This document shows, piece by piece, positions 33,896 to 42,005 of a stretch of 64,000 bases of DNA. This stretch comes from an uncultured Acidimicrobiales bacterium. Lineage in GTDB: Bacteria; Actinomycetota; Acidimicrobiia; Acidimicrobiales; Bin134. The notes under the pieces are model-generated. The model had not been told where the DNA came from. It made no database searches and saw only the letters and a list, made by a program, of their open reading frames with translations. The stretch is from positions 1,488,001 through 1,552,000 of the forward strand of contig OX638344.1 in the NCBI GenBank assembly GCA_951813555.1, read 5' to 3'. Both the position numbers and the translations under genes were made by a program. Every line of letters begins with the position of its first letter. Position 1 is the first letter of the stretch.

Positions 33896-34440
33896 GTCAC
33901 CAAGGCGTCCACAATGTCGTCGAGACGGGATGCGATGTCGGCTCTGATGTCATCTTCCGACCACTCGTCGTAGCCCGAAGGCAAAACGACCAGGGGCTGG
34001 TTGTCCACCCGCAGGCCCCGGGCGGTAGCCTCAGCCAGGCCCCGGAACTGCTCGGTCACCAGGCCCACCGCCGGCGTTCCCATGCTCTCCAGTGTGCTGC
34101 TGGCGTGGATACACCACGCCGTGCACGAGCCTCAATTGCCCAAGCCGCTGATCACCGCGTCGACTTCTCGGTGAAAAGCCTCCATTTCCTGCTGGTACTG
34201 CTCGGGGTCGGCGCCGTGCATGGGACCGCTGGCCCGTACCACCACCCCGGCAACTCCGGCCTGCTTCACCAGTTGGTGAGACAGCTCATCGGCCATGATG
34301 GCCATGGAACGCCACATGTCGTTGTCGATGATTCCCACTGTCGCACCGGCTAGCGAGTCCTTGCGGATGGCCAGCGGCTGGGCGGGTTCGTTGACCTCAC
34401 CGGTGGGCAGCAAGATGGTGGTGGTTTCGGCGCGTCCCAT
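33892..34440 (-). CDS. UGSC-family selenoprotein (in-frame UGA read as selenocysteine)
   Basis: 182 aa if the TGA at 34132-34134 is read as Sec103. Before it: MGRAETTTILLPTGEVNEPAQ..., GATVGIIDNDMW and ISGLGN. After it, without another stop: GSCTAWCIHASSTLES, then MGTPAVGLVTEQFRGLA and VVLPSGYDE. Together GLGN-U-GSC is the defining motif of the UGSC (seleno)protein family known from marine metagenomes; Cys homologues read CGSC. Read conventionally, the gene would be two fragments, neither a complete domain. A perfect hairpin begins 11 nt after the UGA. The partner gene starts in this gene's stop. Selenium machinery must lie elsewhere in the genome. Confidence 0.87.
34102..34120 (-). promoter_or_regulatory. 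SECIS-like hairpin immediately downstream of the Sec UGA
   Basis: In the mRNA sense, GGCGUGG and CCACGCC form a perfect 7-bp stem with loop UGUAU. The stem starts 11 nt after the UGA, putting the loop 18 nt downstream, within the range of bacterial SECIS elements bound by SelB. GUGC (34126-34123) and GCAC (34097-34094) can extend the stem below an internal loop. The loop contains the GU expected by analogy to E. coli, but actinobacterial SECIS rules are loosely known. Confidence 0.6.
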
Positions 34441-34474
34441 AAATTCACCCTACCCCGTGTCGTAGTGTGTCGCG

Positions 34475-35467
34475 ATGCGCACAACGACGCTGCCTCGTCG
34501 GCCGGTCATCATGCAACAGTCGTTGGAGGATTCAGAGGTGCTGCTCGGCATTTTGGAGCGTCAGTCTCCTCATCCGCTGACGCTGGCCGGCGCGGAATTC
34601 GTCGAGAGCCGAGCGGCCCTGCGGGCCGGGGCCAAGACCGGTGACGTGCCCCCCTTCGTCGATGTGGTCGACGGGGAACCCCGGGTGCCGCCCGTTTTCC
34701 GCACAACTTGGGGCGCCGAGCACGATGCCGTGGAAGGGGCGGACTCCATTGTCAACAACCCCCGGTTCATCGAAGCCGCGCAACAGCTCTACGGCGCCGA
34801 GGTGGTGCGGCCCTACTTCACCTACGTGAACATCAACGCTCCCAGCGGCCAATACGCCCGCCACACCGACATTCCTGCCTTTCGAGGGGTGGGTCGCGAC
34901 CAATATCCCACCTGGCTGCTCAATTGCATGATGCACTCAGGGTGTTTCGACCGCTGGCGGGTACAGATAGCCACCGCGGTGTGCTGGTACTACGAGGGCG
35001 CCGGAGGGGAGTTCACCTACTGGCCCGAGGGCTGGGACGGCGACATGGTCACGGTCGACCCGCCTTGGAACTACGGCGTGATGGGTGACAACGACTACAT
35101 GCCCCATCGGGTGGAGAAAATCGGAGCCGAGGCCGACTACGCCAAGTACGGCTTCGATGCCACCATCACGCTGACCCCCGGTCGGCAGTGGGTGATCGAA
35201 GAGCCTAGCCACGAGCCGGTTCGACATGCCTTCAACAAGGTGCGGGTGTCGCTTTCTTGGAAGGCCTTCGTGTTTGCCGATGCCGACGAGGCCGAGGTGT
35301 ACGACCATCGGCTGGACGACCTTGACGAGGCGACCTTGATCGCCACGCTGGCCGAAGACTGCGCTCAGCGGGGCGTGGCCGTGCCCGACGGGCCCGACGC
35401 GCTCGCCCGCCCCGAATTCGGCGAACGAGTAAGGGACACATACTTGTCACCTGAACTACGATTCTGA
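34475..35467 (+). CDS. Putative Fe(II)/2-oxoglutarate-type oxygenase
   Basis: 330 aa (an in-frame ATG at 34511 would give 318). A plausible facial triad is H130-T-D132 (YARHTDIP) and H211 (MPHRVEKIG), with a candidate 2-oxoglutarate-binding Arg at about 257 (NKVRVSLSW), in a beta-rich jelly-roll-like pattern (YYEGAGGEFTYWPEGWDGD...). The assignment rests on motif spacing, not on a recognised subfamily. Divergent from the UGSC gene across 34 bp, so the two probably share a control region. Confidence 0.55.
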   Translation: MRTTTLPRRPVIMQQSLEDSEVLLGILERQSPHPLTLAGAEFVESRAALRAGAKTGDVPPFVDVVDGEPRVPPVFRTTWGAEHDAVEGADSIVNNPRFIEAAQQLYGAEVVRPYFTYVNINAPSGQYARHTDIPAFRGVGRDQYPTWLLNCMMHSGCFDRWRVQIATAVCWYYEGAGGEFTYWPEGWDGDMVTVDPPWNYGVMGDNDYMPHRVEKIGAEADYAKYGFDATITLTPGRQWVIEEPSHEPVRHAFNKVRVSLSWKAFVFADADEAEVYDHRLDDLDEATLIATLAEDCAQRGVAVPDGPDALARPEFGERVRDTYLSPELRF

Positions 35468-35492
35468 CCGCATTTGTCGAGAGGTTTTTTGC

Positions 35493-37298
35493 GTGACTAG
35501 TTCCTCATGGCGCTGCATTGGCCTGCGTCGTTGGATGGCTGTTGTTTTCGCGGTAGCGCTGGCCGCCTCGGCGTGCGGCGGGGGAGGCGATAGCGACAGC
35601 GGTGATGGGAGAGACGGTGTGGTGGCCGAAGCCACTCCCGCGGCGACAGAGAGCGCTCCCGACAGCGAAGACGGCACCGCGGCCAGCGAGGACGAACCCG
35701 CCGGCGATGAGGAGCCGGCCGGTGCCGACGAGGGCTCTGCCGCTCCCACCGCGGCGCCGACGACGCCGGACGAAGAAGCGCCGCCCCCCGCGAGCGACGA
35801 GATCTATGGCGGCACCCTGGAGTTCGCCTTGGAGTCGGAGACCACGGGGGGATGGAACCCGATCACCACCTCCGCCGCGACGTCGGGTCATATCGTGCTG
35901 CGGCAGCTCTACGACCCACTGGTCATCGAGGGGGCCGACGGCGAGCCGATTCCGTTCCTGCTGGAGAGTTTCTCGTCGAATGAGGACTACGACGAGTGGA
36001 CGTTCACGCTGCGCCCGGGCATCACGTTCCATGATGGCCTGCCGGCGAATTCGGCTGCCCTGGTCCGCCATTTTGAGGAATTGGGCAATGCCACTTTGTC
36101 GCGGCTGGCCATCGAAGAAGCCGAGATACAGAGCTTCGAGGCCATCGACGACTTGACCGTGAAGGTCACCCTGGGAAAGACGTTCGTCGATTTCCCTTTG
36201 GGCTTCACCAGCGCGGGCGGTTTTCTGGGTTCGCCGGCCATGTATGACCTCGGTACCGACAGCGCCCGCAACCCGATCGGCACAGGCCCGTTCATGCTGG
36301 ACGAGTGGGTTGAGCATGAAGTGACCCGCCTGGTGCGCAATCCGAACTACTGGCGTACCGATGCCGAGGGCCGGCAGCTTCCCTACCTTGACGCCATCGA
36401 GTTCCGCCCCTTCGAAGACGATGAGGCCCGGTACAACACCCTTCGGGCCGGCGATGTGGATGCCAGCGTCGACAACGGCGGGAGAAGGGTGGAGGAGTAC
36501 AACGAGGATTTCAAGGCCTTCTGGCAGGACGAACAATTCTCGGCCACCACTTCGGTGTTGATGAACACCTCGAAGCCCCCGTTCGACAACGTGGAGATTC
36601 GCCGGGCGCTGGCCCAGTGCACCGACCGCCAGACTCTCAATACCGTGCTTTGGGACGGGCAGCCTCCGGCAACAGGCCCGTTCTCGCCGGGCACGCCCGG
36701 CTATCTGGAGGACTCCGGATTTCCCGGCTACGACCCTGATGCCGGTCGGGCGGTATTCGAGCGGTTGGGCGCGCCCAGCTTCGACATAACCACCACGGTC
36801 ACCACATTGGACCTTCTGCAAGCCGAACTGCTCGTCCAGATGTGGGGTGAGTGCGGGTTGGATGTGGGCATCAACCAGATGCTCCAGACCGAGGCGGTTA
36901 CCACCGCCGTGTTCGGCAACTTCTCCGTGTTTGTGGCGGTCAACCACAGCGGGTACAGCCTGGCGATGGAGCGGTTCTGGTGGCATAGCGGTTACAGCCC
37001 GCCTCCGCCGGTTCCGGCCATCAACTTCGGGCGTGTCGCCGACTCTCGGATCGACGCCGCGCTGGATGAGGTCATCACCACCGACGACGAGGATCGACAG
37101 CGGGAGCTCGCCGAGGAGGTCAACCGGGCGTTTGCCGACCGCGTTTACAACATCTGGCTCTACCACTCGCGGTGGTTGATTGCCGCTCACGACTACGTGA
37201 ACGGGATCGACAACCTCACCCTGCCCGACGGGGGAGAGCATCCCAGAATCTTCCTAGGCCGGGTCTTCTTGGCCGAGACGTGGATAGACGAGACGTAG
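35493..37298 (+). CDS. ABC transporter substrate-binding lipoprotein, family 5 (dipeptide/oligopeptide type), copy 1
   Basis: 601 aa. GTG start with a GAGAGG ribosome site. Signal peptide with lipobox LAASAC (Cys28), then a 65-residue Asp/Glu/Ala/Pro-rich spacer, then a DppA/OppA-type SBP (GGTLEFALESETTGGWNPITT, LYDPLVIEG, WTFTLRPGITFHDGLP, RNPIGTGPFMLDEW). It would be tethered outside the membrane and deliver a peptide-like or nickel-like ligand. The next gene is a close paralogue in tandem. Confidence 0.9.
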   Translation: MTSSSWRCIGLRRWMAVVFAVALAASACGGGGDSDSGDGRDGVVAEATPAATESAPDSEDGTAASEDEPAGDEEPAGADEGSAAPTAAPTTPDEEAPPPASDEIYGGTLEFALESETTGGWNPITTSAATSGHIVLRQLYDPLVIEGADGEPIPFLLESFSSNEDYDEWTFTLRPGITFHDGLPANSAALVRHFEELGNATLSRLAIEEAEIQSFEAIDDLTVKVTLGKTFVDFPLGFTSAGGFLGSPAMYDLGTDSARNPIGTGPFMLDEWVEHEVTRLVRNPNYWRTDAEGRQLPYLDAIEFRPFEDDEARYNTLRAGDVDASVDNGGRRVEEYNEDFKAFWQDEQFSATTSVLMNTSKPPFDNVEIRRALAQCTDRQTLNTVLWDGQPPATGPFSPGTPGYLEDSGFPGYDPDAGRAVFERLGAPSFDITTTVTTLDLLQAELLVQMWGECGLDVGINQMLQTEAVTTAVFGNFSVFVAVNHSGYSLAMERFWWHSGYSPPPPVPAINFGRVADSRIDAALDEVITTDDEDRQRELAEEVNRAFADRVYNIWLYHSRWLIAAHDYVNGIDNLTLPDGGEHPRIFLGRVFLAETWIDET

Positions 37299-37359
37299 AA
37301 AGCGCATCTCCGCCTGCTGGGGTAGTTTGTTGGCAACTATCGACATGGGGGAACGTGTC

Positions 37360-39168
37360 ATGGCTGAACTTTGGCGGGTTTCGATGCGAGCGCGGTGGCG
37401 CTGGCTGGCTTTGGTCTGCGCGCTGGCGCTGGTGGCCTCGGCCTGTGGCGGCGGGAATGACGATGATGATGAGGGCGGCGGCTTAGCCGCCGAAGCCACC
37501 GCCGCCCCGGAGGCCTCTTCGGGGGACGATGAAGTACCCGCTCCCAGCGGCGACGACGGGGATGACGACGACGCCCAGCCCGCCGCGGGCGACGACGGAG
37601 ACCAGGACGCAGGTACCCCAGAGGACACGTCAGCCCCGGAGTCCGAGGCCACCGAAGCGCCCGAGGCCGCCTTGGAGCCCCAATACGGGGGCACACTGGT
37701 AGTGGGATTGGAGGCCGAGACAACCAACGGCCTGAATCCCGTCAACGCCCAGGCCGCGGTGTCGGGCCACATCCTGTTCCGCGCGCTGTACGACACGCTG
37801 ACGGTCGAGGGTGACGACGGCCAGATAATCCCCAACCTGCTGGAGAGCATCAGCTCCAACGACGAATTCACCGAGTGGACCCTGACTCTGCGCCCGGGAC
37901 TCGTCTTCCACGACGGGACGCCGGCGGACTCAGCCGCGCTGAAGCGGCATTTCGAGGAGCAGGCCAAGGGAACCCTCACCGGTATTCTCGTCAGCGATTG
38001 GGAGATTCAAGTCATCGAGATCGTGGACGATGTGTCCATAAAGATGGTGTTTGGAAGACCGTATGCCACCTTCCCCAGTTTCCTGACCAGCCATCTCGGC
38101 TACTTCGCGGCGCCGTCAATGCACGACTTGGGCGCAGAGGAGGCGGCCCGGAATCCCATTGGCACCGGCCCGTTCATGCTGGACGAGTGGATTCCCAACG
38201 AGGTAACCCGGATGGTGCGCAACCCCAATTACTGGCGTACTGACGCCGAGGGCCGCGAGCTTCCCTACCTCGATGTCCTGGAGTTCCGGCCCATCCCCGA
38301 CACCGATGCCCGGTATGCAGCTCTTCGGTCGGGCGACCTCGATGCCACCAGTGTGAACGAAGGGCTCAGAGTCGATGATTACAACGAGGAGTTCAAGACC
38401 TACTGGCAGGAAGACCGGTACGCCGAGACCACCTACCTGTTGTTGAACAACTCCCGGCCCCCGTTTGACAACGTGGAGTTCCGCCGGGCGTTGGCCCAGT
38501 GCATCGACCGCCAGACCTACAGCACCCTTCGCTGGGACGGGCAGGTGCCCGATGACGGTCCGTTCTCTCCCGGGACACCCGGGTACCTAGAAGACACCGG
38601 TTTCCCGGCCTACGACCCCGACGCCGGCAGCGCCACCATTGCCCGCCTGGGCGTGACCAACGTGGATTTGGGCACCACCCAGGATCCGGCCAACCTCCTC
38701 AGCACCGAGTTGATTGCCGCCATGTGGGGCGATTGCGGGCTCGACGTGAACATCACCCAGGTGGACCAGGCCGAGTTGATCACCAACGCGGTGTTCGGCA
38801 ACTTCACTGCGTTCCTGTGGCGCCAACACGAGGGCTTTGGCGTAGCTCCCGAGCGGGTTTGGTGGCACAGCAAGTTCGGCCAGGGGATCGCGCTGAACTT
38901 CGGCCGCATCAACAATCCCGCGATTGACGCCGCTCTAGACGAAGCTCTGACCACCACAGACCCCGATCGACAAAGGGAGTTGGCCGAGGACATCAACCGG
39001 GCGTTCGGCGAGAGCGTCCACTACATTTGGTTCTACAACTCCAACTGGTTGTTCGCCACCTACGACCACGTGCACGGGGTTGACGACCTCACCCTTCCCG
39101 ACGGGGCGCGGCACGCCAGAGTTTTCAGCGGCAGGGTCTTCTTGACCGAGACCTGGATCGAGCAGTAG
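37360..39168 (+). CDS. ABC transporter substrate-binding lipoprotein, family 5, copy 2 (tandem paralogue)
   Basis: 602 aa. Lipobox VASAC (Cys29), acidic spacer to about residue 107, then the same SBP fold; many segments match copy 1 nearly word for word (RNPIGTGPFMLDEW, VRNPNYWRTDAEGR-LPYLD, FSPGTPGYLED-GFP-YDPDAG). ATG 37360 is preferred over the longer frame because of the MAELW...RARWRWLALVC signal start and a GGGGA just upstream. A recent tandem duplication; the two may have different ligands for one permease pair. Confidence 0.9.
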   Translation: MAELWRVSMRARWRWLALVCALALVASACGGGNDDDDEGGGLAAEATAAPEASSGDDEVPAPSGDDGDDDDAQPAAGDDGDQDAGTPEDTSAPESEATEAPEAALEPQYGGTLVVGLEAETTNGLNPVNAQAAVSGHILFRALYDTLTVEGDDGQIIPNLLESISSNDEFTEWTLTLRPGLVFHDGTPADSAALKRHFEEQAKGTLTGILVSDWEIQVIEIVDDVSIKMVFGRPYATFPSFLTSHLGYFAAPSMHDLGAEEAARNPIGTGPFMLDEWIPNEVTRMVRNPNYWRTDAEGRELPYLDVLEFRPIPDTDARYAALRSGDLDATSVNEGLRVDDYNEEFKTYWQEDRYAETTYLLLNNSRPPFDNVEFRRALAQCIDRQTYSTLRWDGQVPDDGPFSPGTPGYLEDTGFPAYDPDAGSATIARLGVTNVDLGTTQDPANLLSTELIAAMWGDCGLDVNITQVDQAELITNAVFGNFTAFLWRQHEGFGVAPERVWWHSKFGQGIALNFGRINNPAIDAALDEALTTTDPDRQRELAEDINRAFGESVHYIWFYNSNWLFATYDHVHGVDDLTLPDGARHARVFSGRVFLTETWIEQ

Positions 39169-39221
39169 CGGCCGGTCTCGGCGTAGAAGGGCAATAAAGG
39201 GCCAACGGGCAGGAGAGGTCA

Positions 39222-40166
39222 GTGCTCCGGTTCTTCGGAATGCGCTTGACCCAGCTTGCCCTGGTCGTACTGGCGGTAACGCTGCTGTTCTACTGGATGC
39301 TGAACCTGCTCCCCGGCAACCCCTGTGTGGCCGCATTCGGAGGGGCGGCCACCGAAGAGCAGATTGCCGAATGCGAGCGGGATCGCAACCTGGACGACCC
39401 GGTCATCGTGCAATGGGCCAAGTGGGGCGGCGACGTGCTCACCGGGGACTTCGGCAAGTCGTACCTAACCGGGCGGTCATTCGGGGAGGCCCTCAACACC
39501 GCTCTGCCCCGAACCCTGCTTCTGCTGGCCTACTCCCAGATCCTGGCGCTGGGCGCGGCCATTCCCCTCGGCCTGTGGTCGGGATACAAACAGAACAGCG
39601 TGGGCGACAAGATCGCCAGCGGAGGTGCATTCGCGCTCCTGTCTACCCCGGTGTTCGTACTCGGACTGGTGCTGATCCTGGTGTTCGCCGTACGGCTGGA
39701 CTGGTTCGACCTGAGTGGCTATCAGCCGATTTCGGAGGGGCTGGTATCCCATTTCAAGGTGATGTTCCTTCCCTCGATAACGCTGGCTGCCGGGTTGTTG
39801 CCCATCTATCTGAGACTGTTGCGCACCGACGTTATCGGCACCTTGCAAGAGGACTTCGTGGGGACTGCCCGGGCCAAAGGCCTGCCGGTCCGCCACGTGC
39901 TCATTCGCCATGTGCTGCGCCCGTCGAGCTTCACGCTGCTGACCATCTTCGGCATCCAGGCGGCCCAAGCGGTGAACGGCGCCATCGTAGTGGAGTTCCT
40001 GTTCGATCTCGACGGGGTCGGGTCGCTGCTGGTGAGTTGGGTGGCGGCCCGGGAGTTCCTGCTGGTCCAGACCCTGGTGGCGCTGATCGCCGCGGTGTTC
40101 GTCACCGTCACCACGTTGGTTGATCTTATCTACTCGGTGCTCGACCCCCGGGTACGGCGAAAATGA
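39222..40166 (+). CDS. ABC transporter permease, DppB/OppB type
   Basis: 314 aa membrane protein with about six helices. The binding-protein-dependent transport (EAA-type) loop is visible near DFVGTARAKGLPVRHVLIRHVLRPS, the contact site for an ATPase. The N-terminal helix plus the extended periplasmic segment (NPCVAAFGGAATEEQIAECERD...) fit the DppB family. GTG 39222 follows an AGGAGAGG ribosome site. Overlaps the next permease by 4 bp. Confidence 0.92.
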   Translation: MLRFFGMRLTQLALVVLAVTLLFYWMLNLLPGNPCVAAFGGAATEEQIAECERDRNLDDPVIVQWAKWGGDVLTGDFGKSYLTGRSFGEALNTALPRTLLLLAYSQILALGAAIPLGLWSGYKQNSVGDKIASGGAFALLSTPVFVLGLVLILVFAVRLDWFDLSGYQPISEGLVSHFKVMFLPSITLAAGLLPIYLRLLRTDVIGTLQEDFVGTARAKGLPVRHVLIRHVLRPSSFTLLTIFGIQAAQAVNGAIVVEFLFDLDGVGSLLVSWVAAREFLLVQTLVALIAAVFVTVTTLVDLIYSVLDPRVRRK

Positions 40167-41038
40167 GCGACACGTCCACCACGCTGGCGAGGGTTCTTCG
40201 GCCCGATGCCGCCCCTCGGCAGCGCCGTCACAATGTTGCCCTTTTGCTGTCGGTGGGTTGGCTGATTCTGGTGATTGCCAGCGCCGTGCTGGCCCCGTGG
40301 CTGGGATTTCTGGACGACCCCCACAGGCCGCTTGCCGGGCCGCCGGAAGAGGGTCCATCGTGGTCGAACTGGTTCGGCACCGATCAGCTTGGCAGAGACA
40401 TGTTCGCCCGCTCCGTGTGGGGTGGTCGGCTGTCGCTGTCCATCGCCGGACCGGCGGTGGGCATCGGGATCGTGGTGGGCGGTTTGCTGGGGGTGGTGGC
40501 CGGCTACTTCGGCAAGTGGATCGACCTCGGGATCAGCAGCGTGGTCAACGTGGCGCTGGCCCTTCCCGCGCTGGTATTCGCCCTGTTCATCGTGACCATG
40601 CTGGGCCAGAGCTACCTGAACGTCACCATTGCCGTGACCATCCTGACGATCCCGGCCATTGCTCGCATTGCCCGGGCCCAAGCGCTGCGGTTCGCCGATC
40701 GGGAGTTCGTAACCGTGGCCGACATGATGGGGGCCCGATGGCCCCGCTTGCTGTTTCGGGAGGTGCTGCCCAACGTGGTGCCGGCCTTGGCCTCGATCGC
40801 CTTTTTGGCCATGGGGATCGTGATCATCGCCGAGGGGAGCCTGTCGTTCATCGGGGTGAGTGTGGGCTCGCCCAGCATCACCTGGGGCAACATCTTGTCT
40901 TCCGGAAAGGGAAGGCTGGAGGATGCCCCCCACATCGCCCTGATCACCGGCGGGGTGATGTTCGTCACGCTCATGGCGTTGAACTTCGTGGGCGACGAGA
41001 TGCTCCGGCGCCTCGACGTGCGCGAGGCCCGCATTTAG
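40163..41038 (+). CDS. ABC transporter permease, DppC/OppC type
   Basis: 291 aa. Features of DppC: WFGTDQLGRDMFARSVWGGRLSL after the first helix, EFVTVADMMGARWPRLLFREVLPN as the EAA loop and LSFIGVSVGSPSITWGNIL near the C terminus. Starts in the stop of the DppB-type gene (ATGA). It is the last gene of the unit: no DppD/DppF ATPase follows, because the next gene is convergent 16 bp away. Confidence 0.92.
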   Translation: MSDTSTTLARVLRPDAAPRQRRHNVALLLSVGWLILVIASAVLAPWLGFLDDPHRPLAGPPEEGPSWSNWFGTDQLGRDMFARSVWGGRLSLSIAGPAVGIGIVVGGLLGVVAGYFGKWIDLGISSVVNVALALPALVFALFIVTMLGQSYLNVTIAVTILTIPAIARIARAQALRFADREFVTVADMMGARWPRLLFREVLPNVVPALASIAFLAMGIVIIAEGSLSFIGVSVGSPSITWGNILSSGKGRLEDAPHIALITGGVMFVTLMALNFVGDEMLRRLDVREARI

Positions 41039-41054
41039 CCGACTTCTTTTGCCG

Positions 41055-42005
41055 CTATTGCTGTTGCTGCTGCTGTTGCTCTCGGGTGCGGGGGGCTTTG
41101 ACGGAGGCCAAGAGCGAGGGCTGCATCAGCGAGGTTGGCTGACGGGACGGGTCCATGCGGCGGATCTCCACTGAGGCGTCCAGCTCGGGGGCGCCCGGCC
41201 CCGAATACACGCCCCGCAGGGGAGGAACATCGTCGTAGTCTCGGCCGTGGCCGATCTTGACGTGCTGGTGGCCCACGGCCAGCCGATTGGTGGGATCGAG
41301 CGCCAGCCAGCCCAGTTCGGGGACGGCCGCTTCGAACCAGGCATGGGTCTGCACCCGCACCAGGCCGCCGCCGATGCTGCCGGTGCGCTCGTTGCTGGAG
41401 AACAGATAGCCCGACACATAGCGGGCCGGGATGCCGATGCTTCGGCACAGGGCGACGCCCAGATGGGCATAGTCCTGGCAGACGCCGGCCCCTTTGGCCA
41501 GAACCTCGGTGATGGGCTCTCCGATCTCGGTGGCCCCGGGCTCATAGGCCAGCCGGCCCCCGACAAACTCGTTCAGCTCTGTGACCGCGCCAACCACGTT
41601 TGACCCGTCGGCCGCGGCCAGCTCACGGGCTTGGCGGGCCATGGCCTCGTCCCAGTCGGTGTGGCGGGTTGGCTTCAGGAACTCGTCGTGGTCGTTGAGA
41701 AAGTCCGGGTCGCCCAGCGACTCCATCGCAGGAGCGGCAGAGTGGGCCGGCGGGTCTTGGGTCTCCACCGAGGCCTCGGCGACGACCTCCAGGTCGGCGT
41801 GCGATTCGGTGACGCCGAAATGGTCCACCCGGGTGCCCCAGTAGTCGGTGAACGACAGCAACCTGGCCGACGGCTCCACGGTCACCCGGTAGCTCAGAAG
41901 CTGCTGGCGCTCATCGGTGACCGGGCAGGCCCGCAGCTCGTTCTGGGACTCCCGCACCGGGGCGTCGAAGGCCAACTTCGTGCGATAGCAGATGTCCAGC
42001 CTCAC
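41055..42005 (-). CDS. Transglutaminase-like cysteine protease of the ATP-grasp/alpha-E cassette
   Basis: 316 aa. An N-terminal beta-rich domain (MRLDICYRTKLAFDAPVRES...) precedes a transglutaminase core with Cys in GAGVCQDYAHLGVALCRSIGIPARYVSGYL, His in THAWFEAAVPELGW and Asp in LALDPTN, a complete triad. GTG 42005 overlaps the alpha-E stop. The protein ends in seven consecutive Gln encoded by CAA/CAG triplets (41058-41078). Likely hydrolyses or forms an amide or isopeptide bond with the other two cassette proteins. Confidence 0.9.
   Translation of the reverse strand: MRLDICYRTKLAFDAPVRESQNELRACPVTDERQQLLSYRVTVEPSARLLSFTDYWGTRVDHFGVTESHADLEVVAEASVETQDPPAHSAAPAMESLGDPDFLNDHDEFLKPTRHTDWDEAMARQARELAAADGSNVVGAVTELNEFVGGRLAYEPGATEIGEPITEVLAKGAGVCQDYAHLGVALCRSIGIPARYVSGYLFSSNERTGSIGGGLVRVQTHAWFEAAVPELGWLALDPTNRLAVGHQHVKIGHGRDYDDVPPLRGVYSGPGAPELDASVEIRRMDPSRQPTSLMQPSLLASVKAPRTREQQQQQQQ

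Noticed and set aside
33892..34083. Separate 63-aa gene starting at ATG 34083
   Set aside because: It is the C-terminal part of the UGSC selenoprotein; the frame is open back to the UGA and the family motif spans the junction.
41039..41054. Possible missing DppD/DppF ATPase after the permeases
   Set aside because: Only 16 bp separate the permease stop from the convergent transglutaminase stop; there is no room for a gene.
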